16,664 nucleotides of DNA from Chloroflexota bacterium (GTDB taxonomy: Bacteria; Chloroflexota; Anaerolineae; 4572-78), in the NCBI GenBank assembly GCA_024278015.1, contig JAJRUC010000521.1, positions 1 to 16,664 of the forward strand, given 5' to 3'. The position numbers and the translations under genes are program-made. Positions 1 through 7,087 of the stretch are shown piece by piece; the first letter of the stretch is position 1, and each line of letters starts with the position of its first letter. Below the pieces are notes generated by a model. The model made no database searches and had not been told where the DNA came from. It worked only from the letters and a program-made list of their open reading frames with translations.

Positions 1-1
1 C

Positions 2-2512
2 ATCGGCCTGGATATGGAGGGCAAACACAGTTTTGTAAACCTCACCGCCGCCACACTTTTGGGCTATACCCCTGAAGAGTTGGTCGGTCTGCCGGGACAC
101 AATATATGGCATCACACCTATGCCAACGGTACGCCTTATCATATCAGGGACTGCCCCCTTCACCGTAACGGCGCACTTGACTCAACCCGTTCCCGCACCG
201 GCACAGATACCTTCTGGCGCAAGGACGGCAGCCGTTTTACGGTTGATTATGTCCTGACCTCATTTGCGGCAGACGGCCAACGCCCCGGGTCGGTCATTGT
301 CTTTAAAGACATCAGCCGCCGGATAAAAGCGGAAGAAAAACTGTTTCGCAGCGAGTTGCGTTACGCCAGCCTGTTTGAAAACTCGCCCATTGCCCTGTGG
401 GAAGAAGACTTCTCTGAGCTAAAAGCGTATCTTGACCAGTTGCGGCAAACAGGCATTACCGATTTCGCCCGGTATTTTGAAACTCGCCCGGCTGAAGTGA
501 AACATTGCGCCTCGCTGATTAAGCTGCTGGAGGCCAATCAGGCGGCCTTGTCGCTCTTTGAAGTCACCGATAAACAATATTATCTCAACAACCTGTCAAA
601 AATCTTTACCGATGAGTCACTGACTGTTTTGGCGCAGGAACTGGTTGCCTTGATGAACGGCCGAACCCGCTTCACCGCCGAAACCGTTTACCGGACGTTT
701 GCCGGACGGGAAATCAATACGATATTGACTCTCTCTGTGGCGCCCGGTTACGAACAAACCTGGGCCAGAACGTTTGTATCAATTCTGGATATTACAGAGC
801 GAAAACGTCTGGAAGAAACCGTTCGGAAAAACCTGCAAGACCTGCAAAGCGTTTATGAGCAATTGCAACGTTATGCCGCAGAATTGCGTCAGGAGGTGGC
901 AGAGCGCAAACAGGCCGAAGCGACCTTCAGACGATACGAGTTTATTGTGAACACCACTTCAGAGCTGATGACGCTGATAGACCGTCATCACACCTACGCC
1001 GCCGTCAGCGATGCCTACTGCCGGGCGCACAACAAAGACCGGGCCGATATTGTGGGCAAAACCGTGGCCGATGTGTGGGGAACCGTTACCTACACCCGTT
1101 ATATCAAATCGTTTGTTGACCGCTGTCTGGCCGGAGAGGAAATTCGCTATCAGGAATGGGTCGCATTTTCAAAATCAGGCCGCCGCTATGTGGATGTAGT
1201 GTACCGGCCGTATCGCACTTCAAACGGCACTATCAGCCATATTGTGGTGGTTTCAAAAGATATGACCGATTTTCAAAAAATAAAGACCGCGCTGGAAGAC
1301 AGTTTGTCTGAAAATCAACAGTTGCTGAAAACTATTTCTTCCATTATCATTGGGGTAGGCGCAAACAACCGTATTAGCCACTGGAATGTCCCGGCAGAGA
1401 TAACATTCGGCCTGACCGAAGCCGAGATGCTGGGCCAGGTGTTTCATCAATCCCCCATTCAGTGGGACTGGCGCACAATTATGAGTAGCGTGGTCCAGTG
1501 TCGCACCCAAGGCCACACCATCACCCTGACCGACGTGCGTTATACGCACCCCGATGGTCAGGATGGCTTTTTAAACTTGAGCCTTTCGCCCCTTGTCAAA
1601 AGCAAACCGGGATTATCCGGGTTTCTGATTGTTGGTCAGGATGTGACCCGGCAAAAAATATTGCAGGGGCAACTTTTACAGGCCCAAAAACTGGAATCAA
1701 TCGGCCGGTTGGCGGCGGGCATTGCCCACGAAATCAACACCCCGGTGCAATACACCGGCGACAGTCTGGCCTTTATTCAGGAATCGTATGCCAAACTGGC
1801 CGACTTCATTGCAACCTGTCAACGTCTGGCCGAAAATATCCGCGCCGGTGACACGCCGGCCACCGTCCCGGATGAAATTAACCGGACAGCCCAGGCCATC
1901 CGCCTTGATTTTTTGCTGGATGAAATGCCGGCGGCCATCGACGATGCGCTGGACGGAGTAGCCCGGATAACCAGCATTGTGCAGGCCATGAAAGAATTTT
2001 CGCACCCCGGCGTAAAAGAAAAAACCATGCTGAACGTGAACCGGATTATCCAAAACACGCTGGTTGTGGCTCGCAACGAATACAAATACGTGGCCGATGT
2101 AGAAACCGACCTGGACCCCGCCTTGCCGCCGGTATTGGGCCATTCCAACGAACTCAGCCAGGCGTTTTTGAATATCATTGTCAATGCCGCCCATGCCATT
2201 GAAGAGGCCATTGATGCTGAAGCCGGTGAGCGAGGCACAATCACCATCACCACCCGCCACCATAACGGTGAGGTTGAAATTCGTCTGGCCGATACGGGCG
2301 CAGGTATCCCGGACGCTATCAAATCCCGCATCTTTGAAATCTTCTTCACCACCAAAGAGGTGGGCCGGGGGACGGGCCAGGGCTTGTTTATGGCTCACCA
2401 GACAATTGTCGATAAACACGGCGGCTCCATCGGTTTTGAAAGCGAGGCCGGACATGGCGCCACCTTCATTGTCACCTTGCCCGTTGCGGCTGAAGAATCG
2501 CTGGTGATGTAA
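2..2512 (+). CDS. Multi-PAS sensor histidine kinase, 5' end outside window
   Basis: Sensor kinase that would autophosphorylate on a histidine and pass the phosphate to a receiver protein. The frame is open from base 2, so the true start lies upstream; the first visible Met (base 14) is internal to a PAS fold. Numbering from that Met: PAS-like segments at about 1-105 (ending KDISRR), 110-265 (ending LDITERKR), 308-420 (ending KDMTDF) and 435-548 (ending GQDVTRQ), with a coiled coil near 262-305. A HisKA helix carries AAGIAHEINTP (phosphoacceptor His572). An HATPase domain at about 670-825 has an N box near 713-729 (FLNIIVNAAHA), G1 DTGAGIP at 760 and G2 GRGTGQGL at 784. No membrane segment is visible in the part present, so it reads as cytosolic, although an N-terminal anchor could be missing. 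The 128-base gap and same strand suggest the next gene is its partner. Confidence 0.93.
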   Translation: MGLDMEGKHSFVNLTAATLLGYTPEELVGLPGHNIWHHTYANGTPYHIRDCPLHRNGALDSTRSRTGTDTFWRKDGSRFTVDYVLTSFAADGQRPGSVIVFKDISRRIKAEEKLFRSELRYASLFENSPIALWEEDFSELKAYLDQLRQTGITDFARYFETRPAEVKHCASLIKLLEANQAALSLFEVTDKQYYLNNLSKIFTDESLTVLAQELVALMNGRTRFTAETVYRTFAGREINTILTLSVAPGYEQTWARTFVSILDITERKRLEETVRKNLQDLQSVYEQLQRYAAELRQEVAERKQAEATFRRYEFIVNTTSELMTLIDRHHTYAAVSDAYCRAHNKDRADIVGKTVADVWGTVTYTRYIKSFVDRCLAGEEIRYQEWVAFSKSGRRYVDVVYRPYRTSNGTISHIVVVSKDMTDFQKIKTALEDSLSENQQLLKTISSIIIGVGANNRISHWNVPAEITFGLTEAEMLGQVFHQSPIQWDWRTIMSSVVQCRTQGHTITLTDVRYTHPDGQDGFLNLSLSPLVKSKPGLSGFLIVGQDVTRQKILQGQLLQAQKLESIGRLAAGIAHEINTPVQYTGDSLAFIQESYAKLADFIATCQRLAENIRAGDTPATVPDEINRTAQAIRLDFLLDEMPAAIDDALDGVARITSIVQAMKEFSHPGVKEKTMLNVNRIIQNTLVVARNEYKYVADVETDLDPALPPVLGHSNELSQAFLNIIVNAAHAIEEAIDAEAGERGTITITTRHHNGEVEIRLADTGAGIPDAIKSRIFEIFFTTKEVGRGTGQGLFMAHQTIVDKHGGSIGFESEAGHGATFIVTLPVAAEESLVM

Positions 2513-2591
2513 AATGCAGCGGGGTTTGTCAATGAGGCAAGGGTTTAATACGTCGTGGCTTGTTGCTGCAAAGAACATTCATCTTGTTTAA

Positions 2592-2616
2592 AGCTGACCG
2601 CCGGTAGCCGGTAGCT
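2592..2616 (+). other. Small hairpin / tandem CCGGTAG in kinase-regulator spacer
   Basis: AGCT-G-ACCG ... CGGT-AGCT can fold into an 8-pair stem with one bulged base. The loop contains the first unit of a tandem CCGGTAG repeat (2601-2614). No T-run follows, so it is not a convincing terminator. It sits just upstream of the AGGAGG ribosome site at 2625-2630. Confidence 0.3.
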
Positions 2617-2640
2617 GTTTTCACAGGAGGCTGCATTTTT

Positions 2641-3780
2641 ATGTCAGAAAAAATACTCTTTGTCGATGACGATACGCGCGTTTTGCGCTCGTTCACCCGC
2701 TATTTGACGCCGCATTTCAACATAGCCACGGCCTCCAGCGGGGCGACCGCTTTGGAAATGCTCCAGTCAAGCGGCCCGTTTGCCGTTATTGTGGCCGATA
2801 TGCGTATGCCCGCCATGAACGGCATTACCCTGCTGCGGCAGGTCAGGCAGCAATCGCCGCATACGGTGCGCATGATGCTCACCGGCAATGCCGATTTGCA
2901 AACGGCCGTCAACGCCGTAAACGAGGGCCACATCTTCCGCTTTATGACCAAACCGTGCCCCATTGCCACCCTCAGCCAGGTGCTGGAATCCGGGCTTGAG
3001 CAATATCGGCTAATTATGGCGGAAAAAGAACTGCTGGGCCAAACCCTGAAGGGCAGCATCAACGTTTTAACCGAAATTTTAAGCATGGTCAGCCCCGCCG
3101 CCTTCAGCCGCACCTCGCGGGTCCGGCAAACCGTCAGAGATATTTGCTGCTATCTGGGCTTGTCCAACGTTTGGCAGTACGAATTGGCCGCCATGCTTTC
3201 GCAAATTGGGTGCGTCAGCCTGCCGCCCGGCGTGCTGGACAAGGTTTTTAACCGGATAGCCCTCACTGACGATGAGTACAAAATGTACCGGGCGCACCCG
3301 GATGTGGGCAAAGCGTTGCTAACCCGTATTCCCCGGCTGGAAGGTATTGCCGAGATGATTCGAACCCAGCAAGCGCCGGCGGCAACGCCCCTTACCCCGA
3401 AAAAGCTGAAGGCCGGGCAGGAAGTTGTTTTCGGGGCGCAGTTGCTGAAGCTGGCTACAGATTTCGATGAGCAACTCATGCTGGATTTATCTGCCGATGA
3501 AGCCCTTTCGGTTTTGCAGAGCCGCACCGATACCTACAATCCCCATCTGCTCAACGCCCTGAAAATCTTGCACAGCGATGACGTATCGGATTCTGTTAAA
3601 GAGGTGACGGTCCACAAACTGACCATCGGCATGATTGCTGATGAAGACATTATGGCCGAAAGCGGGCTGCTACTGGTTACAAAAGGGCAGGAAATTACCC
3701 CGCCGGTGCTAATTCGATTGCAGAACTTTGCCGGAAGCGCGGGCGTGGTTGAACCCTTCCGGGTGCGGCTACCCGAATAA
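2641..3780 (+). CDS. Response regulator with degenerate HD-GYP-like output domain
   Basis: The N-terminal receiver domain (1-120) is intact: acidic pocket Asp9-Asp11, phosphoacceptor Asp53 in IVADMRMP, Thr81 and Lys104 in MTKP. Residues 138-310 follow the helical order of RpfG-type HD-GYP phosphodiesterases (AAMLSQIGCVSLPPGVLDK, then LT-DDEYKMYRAHPDVG). However, the metal-binding HD pair is replaced by Ser187-Gln188, the usual HHE is TQQ (242-244), and no GYP motif is seen. Catalysis on cyclic di-GMP is therefore unlikely, and it probably acts by binding a partner. A small C-terminal beta segment (about 326-365, GMIADEDIM...LLVTKGQEIT) resembles a module often found after such domains. The start is supported by AGGAGG at 2625-2630, 10 bases upstream. 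It follows the kinase on the same strand and is probably its partner. Confidence 0.9.
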   Translation: MSEKILFVDDDTRVLRSFTRYLTPHFNIATASSGATALEMLQSSGPFAVIVADMRMPAMNGITLLRQVRQQSPHTVRMMLTGNADLQTAVNAVNEGHIFRFMTKPCPIATLSQVLESGLEQYRLIMAEKELLGQTLKGSINVLTEILSMVSPAAFSRTSRVRQTVRDICCYLGLSNVWQYELAAMLSQIGCVSLPPGVLDKVFNRIALTDDEYKMYRAHPDVGKALLTRIPRLEGIAEMIRTQQAPAATPLTPKKLKAGQEVVFGAQLLKLATDFDEQLMLDLSADEALSVLQSRTDTYNPHLLNALKILHSDDVSDSVKEVTVHKLTIGMIADEDIMAESGLLLVTKGQEITPPVLIRLQNFAGSAGVVEPFRVRLPE

Positions 3781-4069
3781 CAGTTGAAAATTTGTAACTG
3801 TACAGTCACAGTTTGGCCTAAAACCAAATAGTCGTTTGACGACAATTCCCCCCCCTCTCCCTGCCCCCTGATGAAGAAACCGCTTCGCGTCCCTGCAAAG
3901 GGCAAAGTGCCCTATAGGGTACAAGTGGCCAGGGAGGAGGGAATATTTCCCCCCTCAAGAGGGGGGATTAAAGGGGGTAAATAGTTACGAAAATTTAAAC
4001 AAGCCCGGAATCCGGCGCAGGTTTGTTGTGGAACGCGATGCGCGAAAGACGGTTTTCACGTTTCAAGGT
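3780..4069. other. Convergent intergenic region with several inverted repeats
   Basis: No gene is seen here, between the end of the response regulator and the end of the convergent flavoprotein gene. Structures visible: ACAGTT/AACTGT stem (3780-3801) overlapping the palindrome ACTGTACAGT (3797-3806); GTCGT-TTG-ACGAC (3831-3843); and the C/G-rich cluster listed separately. No classical stem plus T-run is present, so termination of the two facing genes probably relies on these hairpins or on Rho. Confidence 0.5.
3848..3980. repeat. C/G-rich hairpin cluster, possible dispersed intergenic repeat
   Basis: A run of eight C (3848-3855) is followed by TCCCTG ... CAGGGA (3890-3935), which encloses GGGCA-AAG-TGCCC (3900-3912). 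Then comes an 8-base inverted repeat CCCCCCTC-AA-GAGGGGGG (3949-3966) and a trailing AAAGGGGG. Such C-run/G-run hairpins between convergent genes can act as two-way terminators or be copies of a small mobile repeat. Only one copy is present here, so its repeat status is inference. Confidence 0.4.
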
Positions 4070-5176
4070 TTACAGTGCCGCCTTAAACCGTCCGGCCCCA
4101 AACGGCGAGAGCAAGGCCGGCTTGCGGCCGGTTTCCAGCCACCGGGCCAGATAGCGGCCCACAATGGGGCCAAGCGCCAGCCCGTGGCCGGAAAAGCCGG
4201 TGGCAACCAGCGCGGCTTCGCTTAACCGGTCAATGACCGGCATCCCGTCCGGGGTGTGAGCGTCAACGCCGCCCCAGGCCCGCAACACATTAACCCCCCG
4301 CAACATCGGCAGCAAGCGCGTAATACGCCCGGTCATATAGCGCAGCGTTTGGGGCGTGGTATGAGCTTCCGCGCGCCGGATACTGTCTCCACCGCCAAAA
4401 TGCACCCCGCCATGTGTTGTTTGTCGAAAATACAGGCCGGCGGGCAGCGTGCCGAACATTTGGGCAAAGAGGGGGGGCAACGGCTCGGTAATCATCGATT
4501 GGTGGCAGAAGGGCGTTAAGGGCAACGGAACCCCCATCAATTGGCACAACGCGGCAGACCCGGCCCCGGCGGCAATGACGACGGTGGCCGCCCGAATGGT
4601 GTGCGGCCCGGCCTGCACCATCGCCCCGCCGCCGTCTGTTTGGGTGATGGCCCGGACTTCGCGCCCGATTAATGAATCCGCGCCGGCCCGGCGCGCGGCC
4701 TGAAAGTAACCCACTGTCAGCCGAAAGGGGTTGACGTGTCCGTCGGTGGGGCAATAACCGGCCCCCAAAATGGCCGCCGGCGCCAGCGCGGGGGCCATCG
4801 CCGCCACGTCGTCTGCATTCAGCCAGCGGACATCCAGCCCCAAATCTTGTTGGCGGCCAATATCGGTCTGCATGGTTTGCGCGTATTCCGGCGATTCAAT
4901 CAGGCGCAGGTTGCCGGCTTGCGTGTATTCAATGTCCAGCCCCAGTTCGTCGGACAGGCCGGGGAACAGGGCCACGCTTGCCATAGCCAGGGGAATTTCC
5001 TCTTACACCCGCGACGATTGGCGGATGCCGCCCCCCGTGCGCCCGGACGCGCCCCGCCCGATGCTTTCCTTTTCCACCAGCAAGACCTTCGCCCCGTTTT
5101 GGGCCAGGTAATACGCCGTGGCGCAGCCCACCACCCCGCCGCCAATCACCACCACATCCGCCTGTTTATTTATCAT
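4070..5176 (-). pseudogene. DAO-family FAD oxidoreductase (HcnC/SoxB/ProDH-beta-like) with in-frame stop
   Basis: Third gene of the redox operon. Reading from the ATG at 5176, the N-terminus has the FAD-binding VVVIGGGVVGCATAYYL (Rossmann GxGxxG) and GRGASGRTGGGIRQSS, typical of D-amino-acid-oxidase-fold flavoproteins. Codon 58 is TAA (5003-5005). The same frame then continues without shift (EEIPLAMASVALFPGL) for about 310 more residues, ending with the family's C-terminal HTPDGMPVIDR and ATGFSGHGL motifs. Full length would be about 368 residues, normal for the family. Start: the ATG at 5176 overlaps the end of the preceding gene by 11 bases with GAGGTGG just upstream; an ATG at 5188 is less likely. 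The Met at 4984 could restart translation, but that product lacks the FAD nucleotide fold. Homologues oxidise amino or imino acids (glycine, proline, hydroxyproline, opines); the substrate here is unknown. It is a recent nonsense mutation, a sequence error or, less likely, readthrough. Confidence 0.8.
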
Positions 5177-6569
5177 GAGCCACCTCATCGTTATTATTTT
5201 GAGGGAGTAATGTGCTTAACGGCACCGGCTTGACGGGAGGCCGGACCGTAAACTGCCCCGCCGATTGCGCCTCCAGCCCGGTTTCGGCGGCCAGCAGGTG
5301 GGCCAAAATCGGGCCGCAAATACGGCCCTGGCACCGGCCCATCCCGGCCCGCGTCCACGGCTTCAGGTTGTTCAGGGTGGTAATTCCTTCGCGGATGGCG
5401 GCGCGTAGTTGCCCGGCGGAAATCTCTTCGCAACGACAGATGAGGGTGTCATCCTGGGCCAACGTCATCAAACCGGGTTTTACGGCAAAGACTGTGTTCA
5501 ACTGCCCAACCAGCGCGCGGGCGCGACGCGCGGCCCGCCGGGTTGGCCCGGCAGATTCATCTGTTCGATAGCCCGACTTGCGGGCCGCAACCTGACCGGC
5601 CAACCGGCCTTCCGGCAAAGCGGCCTCTACCCCGCCAATGCCCCGCACCTCGCCCACGGCAAAAATGCCGGGCTGCGACGTTTCCATATTGTCATCGGTT
5701 ATGGCCGCCCACCCGCCGAAGCGTTCCGCAAAATGATGTTTGCAGCCGGCCAGTTGCGTCAGGCGGGTATCCGGCGCAAACCCGAAGTTGAGGCAGACGG
5801 TATCGACGGCCAGGGCGCTTTCCGGGCCGGGCCGGGGATGTCCCGCCGCATCCACGCGGGCAATGACCGCCCCGGAAACCTCGTTTTCGCCCGTGGCCCG
5901 CACAATGGCGTATCCAAATTTTACCGGCACACCGGCCCGCTTCAACCGCCGGGCGTTATTCAGAGCCAGTTTCACTTTATCCCGGTGTCCCAAAAAACGG
6001 GGCGACCGGGCAATGATGGAGCCGAGAGGCTGTAATTCTGCAATGGCGACAATTTCCGCGCCCGCTTCCAAAAGCTGAACCCCGGCCACTTGCAACAGCG
6101 GCCCGGTTCCGGCCAGCAAAATTCGTTGCCCGGCCAGCAGCCGTTGGCCCTTCAGCAAAAGTTGCGCCCCGCCCACGGTCATCACCCCCGGCAGCGTCCA
6201 GCCGGGGAAGGGCATCACCCGTTCATACGCCCCGGCAGCGATGATGAGTTGCGCGGCGGCCAGCGTTTCCGGGCCGGCCGGCCCGTACAGGCTCACCGTG
6301 CGGTCAGGAGTCACATTCCAGACCAGTGTATTCCCCCGAAAGGTGATATTTTTGTGGCTTAAACCGGCCAGCAACGCTTGCCCCTGCCGAAAATTTTCGG
6401 CCAGGGTGGGGGGCAGGCTTGCGGGGGCGGGCAGCGCGGCTTGTTTGAAATATTGTCCGCCGGGCAGGCTGTTTTCATCAATAAGGGTGACGCGCGCGCC
6501 GGCTTCGGCGGCGGTCACGGCGGCGGCCACTCCCGCCGGCCCGGCGCCAATCACAATAATTTCGGTCAT
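5166..6569 (-). CDS. FAD/NAD-type oxidoreductase with BFD-like 2Fe-2S domain (HcnB/PDH-alpha-like)
   Basis: A 467-residue flavoprotein subunit. The N-terminal FAD site is IIVIGAGPAGVAAA (4-17) with Asp31 as the acidic residue after the second strand. The central nucleotide site is LLAGTGPLLQVAG (151-163), and the second FAD motif is GIFAVGEVRGIGG (301-313). The C-terminal domain has CRCEE (Cys378, Cys380) and GMGRCQGRICGP (Cys413, Cys418), the BFD-like 2Fe-2S ligand set found in HcnB, opine oxidase A and proline dehydrogenase alpha subunits. Its role would be electron transfer from the DAO-type subunit. The start at 6569 is chosen because the ATG overlaps the TAA of the upstream gene (TAATG), a translational coupling arrangement, and the protein motif begins right there; a longer reading to 6680 only covers the other gene in another frame. 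Confidence 0.92.
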   Translation of the reverse strand: MTEIIVIGAGPAGVAAAVTAAEAGARVTLIDENSLPGGQYFKQAALPAPASLPPTLAENFRQGQALLAGLSHKNITFRGNTLVWNVTPDRTVSLYGPAGPETLAAAQLIIAAGAYERVMPFPGWTLPGVMTVGGAQLLLKGQRLLAGQRILLAGTGPLLQVAGVQLLEAGAEIVAIAELQPLGSIIARSPRFLGHRDKVKLALNNARRLKRAGVPVKFGYAIVRATGENEVSGAVIARVDAAGHPRPGPESALAVDTVCLNFGFAPDTRLTQLAGCKHHFAERFGGWAAITDDNMETSQPGIFAVGEVRGIGGVEAALPEGRLAGQVAARKSGYRTDESAGPTRRAARRARALVGQLNTVFAVKPGLMTLAQDDTLICRCEEISAGQLRAAIREGITTLNNLKPWTRAGMGRCQGRICGPILAHLLAAETGLEAQSAGQFTVRPPVKPVPLSTLLPQNNNDEVAHDK

Positions 6570-6847
6570 TATTCCGGCGCCTCCACCACGCAATCCGGCG
6601 CAGCCGGGGTAACGCAACTGCGAACATTCGGTACGCCGTTGAGCGTTATCAGACAATCGAAGCAGATGCCCATACCGCAAAAAAAGCCGCGCGGGGCGTG
6701 GCCGGCGGTTTGCCGAAAAACGCGCCGGCCGGCGGCCAGCAACACGGCGGCAATGCTCTCGCCGGGCCAGGCTTCAACCGGCCGGCCGTTCACCATTATG
6801 GTGAATGATGGTTCGGGCCGGGGGTGGCCCAATCGTGTGGCAGTCAT
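6569..6847 (-). CDS. Small 2Fe-2S protein (HcnA / PDH-gamma-like)
   Basis: A 92-residue plant-type ferredoxin-like subunit. Cysteines Cys57, Cys62, Cys65 and Cys78 sit in FFCGMGICFDCL and RSCVTP, giving the CX4CX2C-X12-C ligand spacing of HcnA and of the N-terminal part of sarcosine oxidase alpha. Before these is the fold's beta-grasp start (FTIMVNGRPVEAWPGESIAAVLLAAG). The start at 6847 is chosen over a longer reading from 6886 because TGGAGG (6855-6860) lies 7 bases upstream. It is the first gene of the operon, overlapping the next by one base. With the two following genes it makes a three-subunit set in the same order as hcnABC. A member of a membrane-linked amino-acid or imino-acid dehydrogenase is the safer reading; cyanide production is not proven. 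Confidence 0.9.
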   Translation of the reverse strand: MTATRLGHPRPEPSFTIMVNGRPVEAWPGESIAAVLLAAGRRVFRQTAGHAPRGFFCGMGICFDCLITLNGVPNVRSCVTPAAPDCVVEAPE

Positions 6848-6929
6848 AGATACGCCTCCAGATTTGTAAAAATAGTTATCATCCATTAAACTGTTGCCAA
6901 TTCATTGAACCGGAAACTTTCCTGAGCAT

Positions 6930-6958
6930 ATCTTATGGCCTGTTGCTGTTGTTGTCAA
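6930..6958 (-). promoter_or_regulatory. Sigma-70-type promoter for the redox operon
   Basis: On the minus strand TTGACA (6958-6953, perfect -35) is followed by a 17-base spacer and TAAGAT (6935-6930, 4 of 6 to consensus -10). Transcription would begin near 6923, giving a leader of about 75 bases before the ATG at 6847. The -35 box lies on the complement of the cysteine codons of the opposing small ORF. Confidence 0.6.
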
Positions 6959-7087
6959 AGAAAATCGCCCGCACTCAACCCCGGTGTCGAGGTTTCAGCC
7001 GATAAAAGCGTTTCGGTTGAAGCCTCGACACTGTTTTTTTTACTGATACAAGGAGAAGCTGATGCAAAAGACTGTGAATTTACGTAA
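6935..7087 (+). CDS. Candidate poly-cysteine leader peptide upstream of cysteine desulfurase
   Basis: A 50-codon ORF starting ATG at 6935 and reading MACCCCCQRK, with five Cys codons in a row (TGT TGC TGT TGT TGT, 6941-6955). The frame passes through both arms of the terminator hairpin at 6984-7041 and ends at TAA 7085-7087, 26 bases inside the desulfurase gene in another frame. Tandem codons for the regulatory amino acid at the start of a leader ORF are the hallmark of ribosome-mediated attenuation, and poly-Cys leaders controlling sulfur genes are known in actinobacteria. Weak points: only a poor ribosome site (TGAG, 8 bases upstream) and a weak + promoter (TTGTAA 6864-6869, 17 bases, TAAACT 6887-6892). 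The tract is also a simple TGT-type repeat, so chance cannot be excluded. Confidence 0.4.
   Translation: MACCCCCQRKSPALNPGVEVSADKSVSVEASTLFFLLIQGEADAKDCEFT
6984..7041 (+). terminator. Strong intrinsic terminator / attenuator in desulfurase leader
   Basis: GTGTCGAGG (6984-6992) pairs with CCTCGACAC (7023-7031). The stem continues inward (TTTCAGCCGA with TCGGTTGAAG) to 19 pairs including two G-T wobbles, with a loop of about 10 bases (7003-7012). Eight T follow (7034-7041). No + strand gene precedes it other than the small leader ORF, and it ends 20 bases before the desulfurase ATG. It would therefore terminate leader transcripts unless something prevents folding. No clear strong antiterminator is visible; TCAACC (6975-6980) can pair with GGTTGA (7015-7020) in the 3' arm, but only over 6 bases. 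Confidence 0.75.

Noticed and set aside
1697..2578. 293-codon minus-strand open frame
   Set aside because: Antisense to the HisKA and HATPase part of the histidine kinase; no motif seen in its own translation.
6570..6680. N-terminal extension of the FAD/BFD oxidoreductase
   Set aside because: It overlaps the 2Fe-2S gene in another frame and lacks similarity to the flavoprotein N-terminus. The TAATG junction gives a natural start at 6569.
6905..6934. Plus-strand promoter TTGAAC-18-TATCTT for the desulfurase
   Set aside because: Possible as a promoter, but its start point (about 6941) would fall inside the leader ORF after its ATG. Both boxes match only 4 of 6, and the -10 overlaps the better minus-strand promoter, so it was not listed.
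6860..7061. T-box or SAM-type riboswitch in the desulfurase leader
   Set aside because: No TGGNACCGCG antiterminator sequence and no recognisable conserved riboswitch core; the leader is also short for a T-box.
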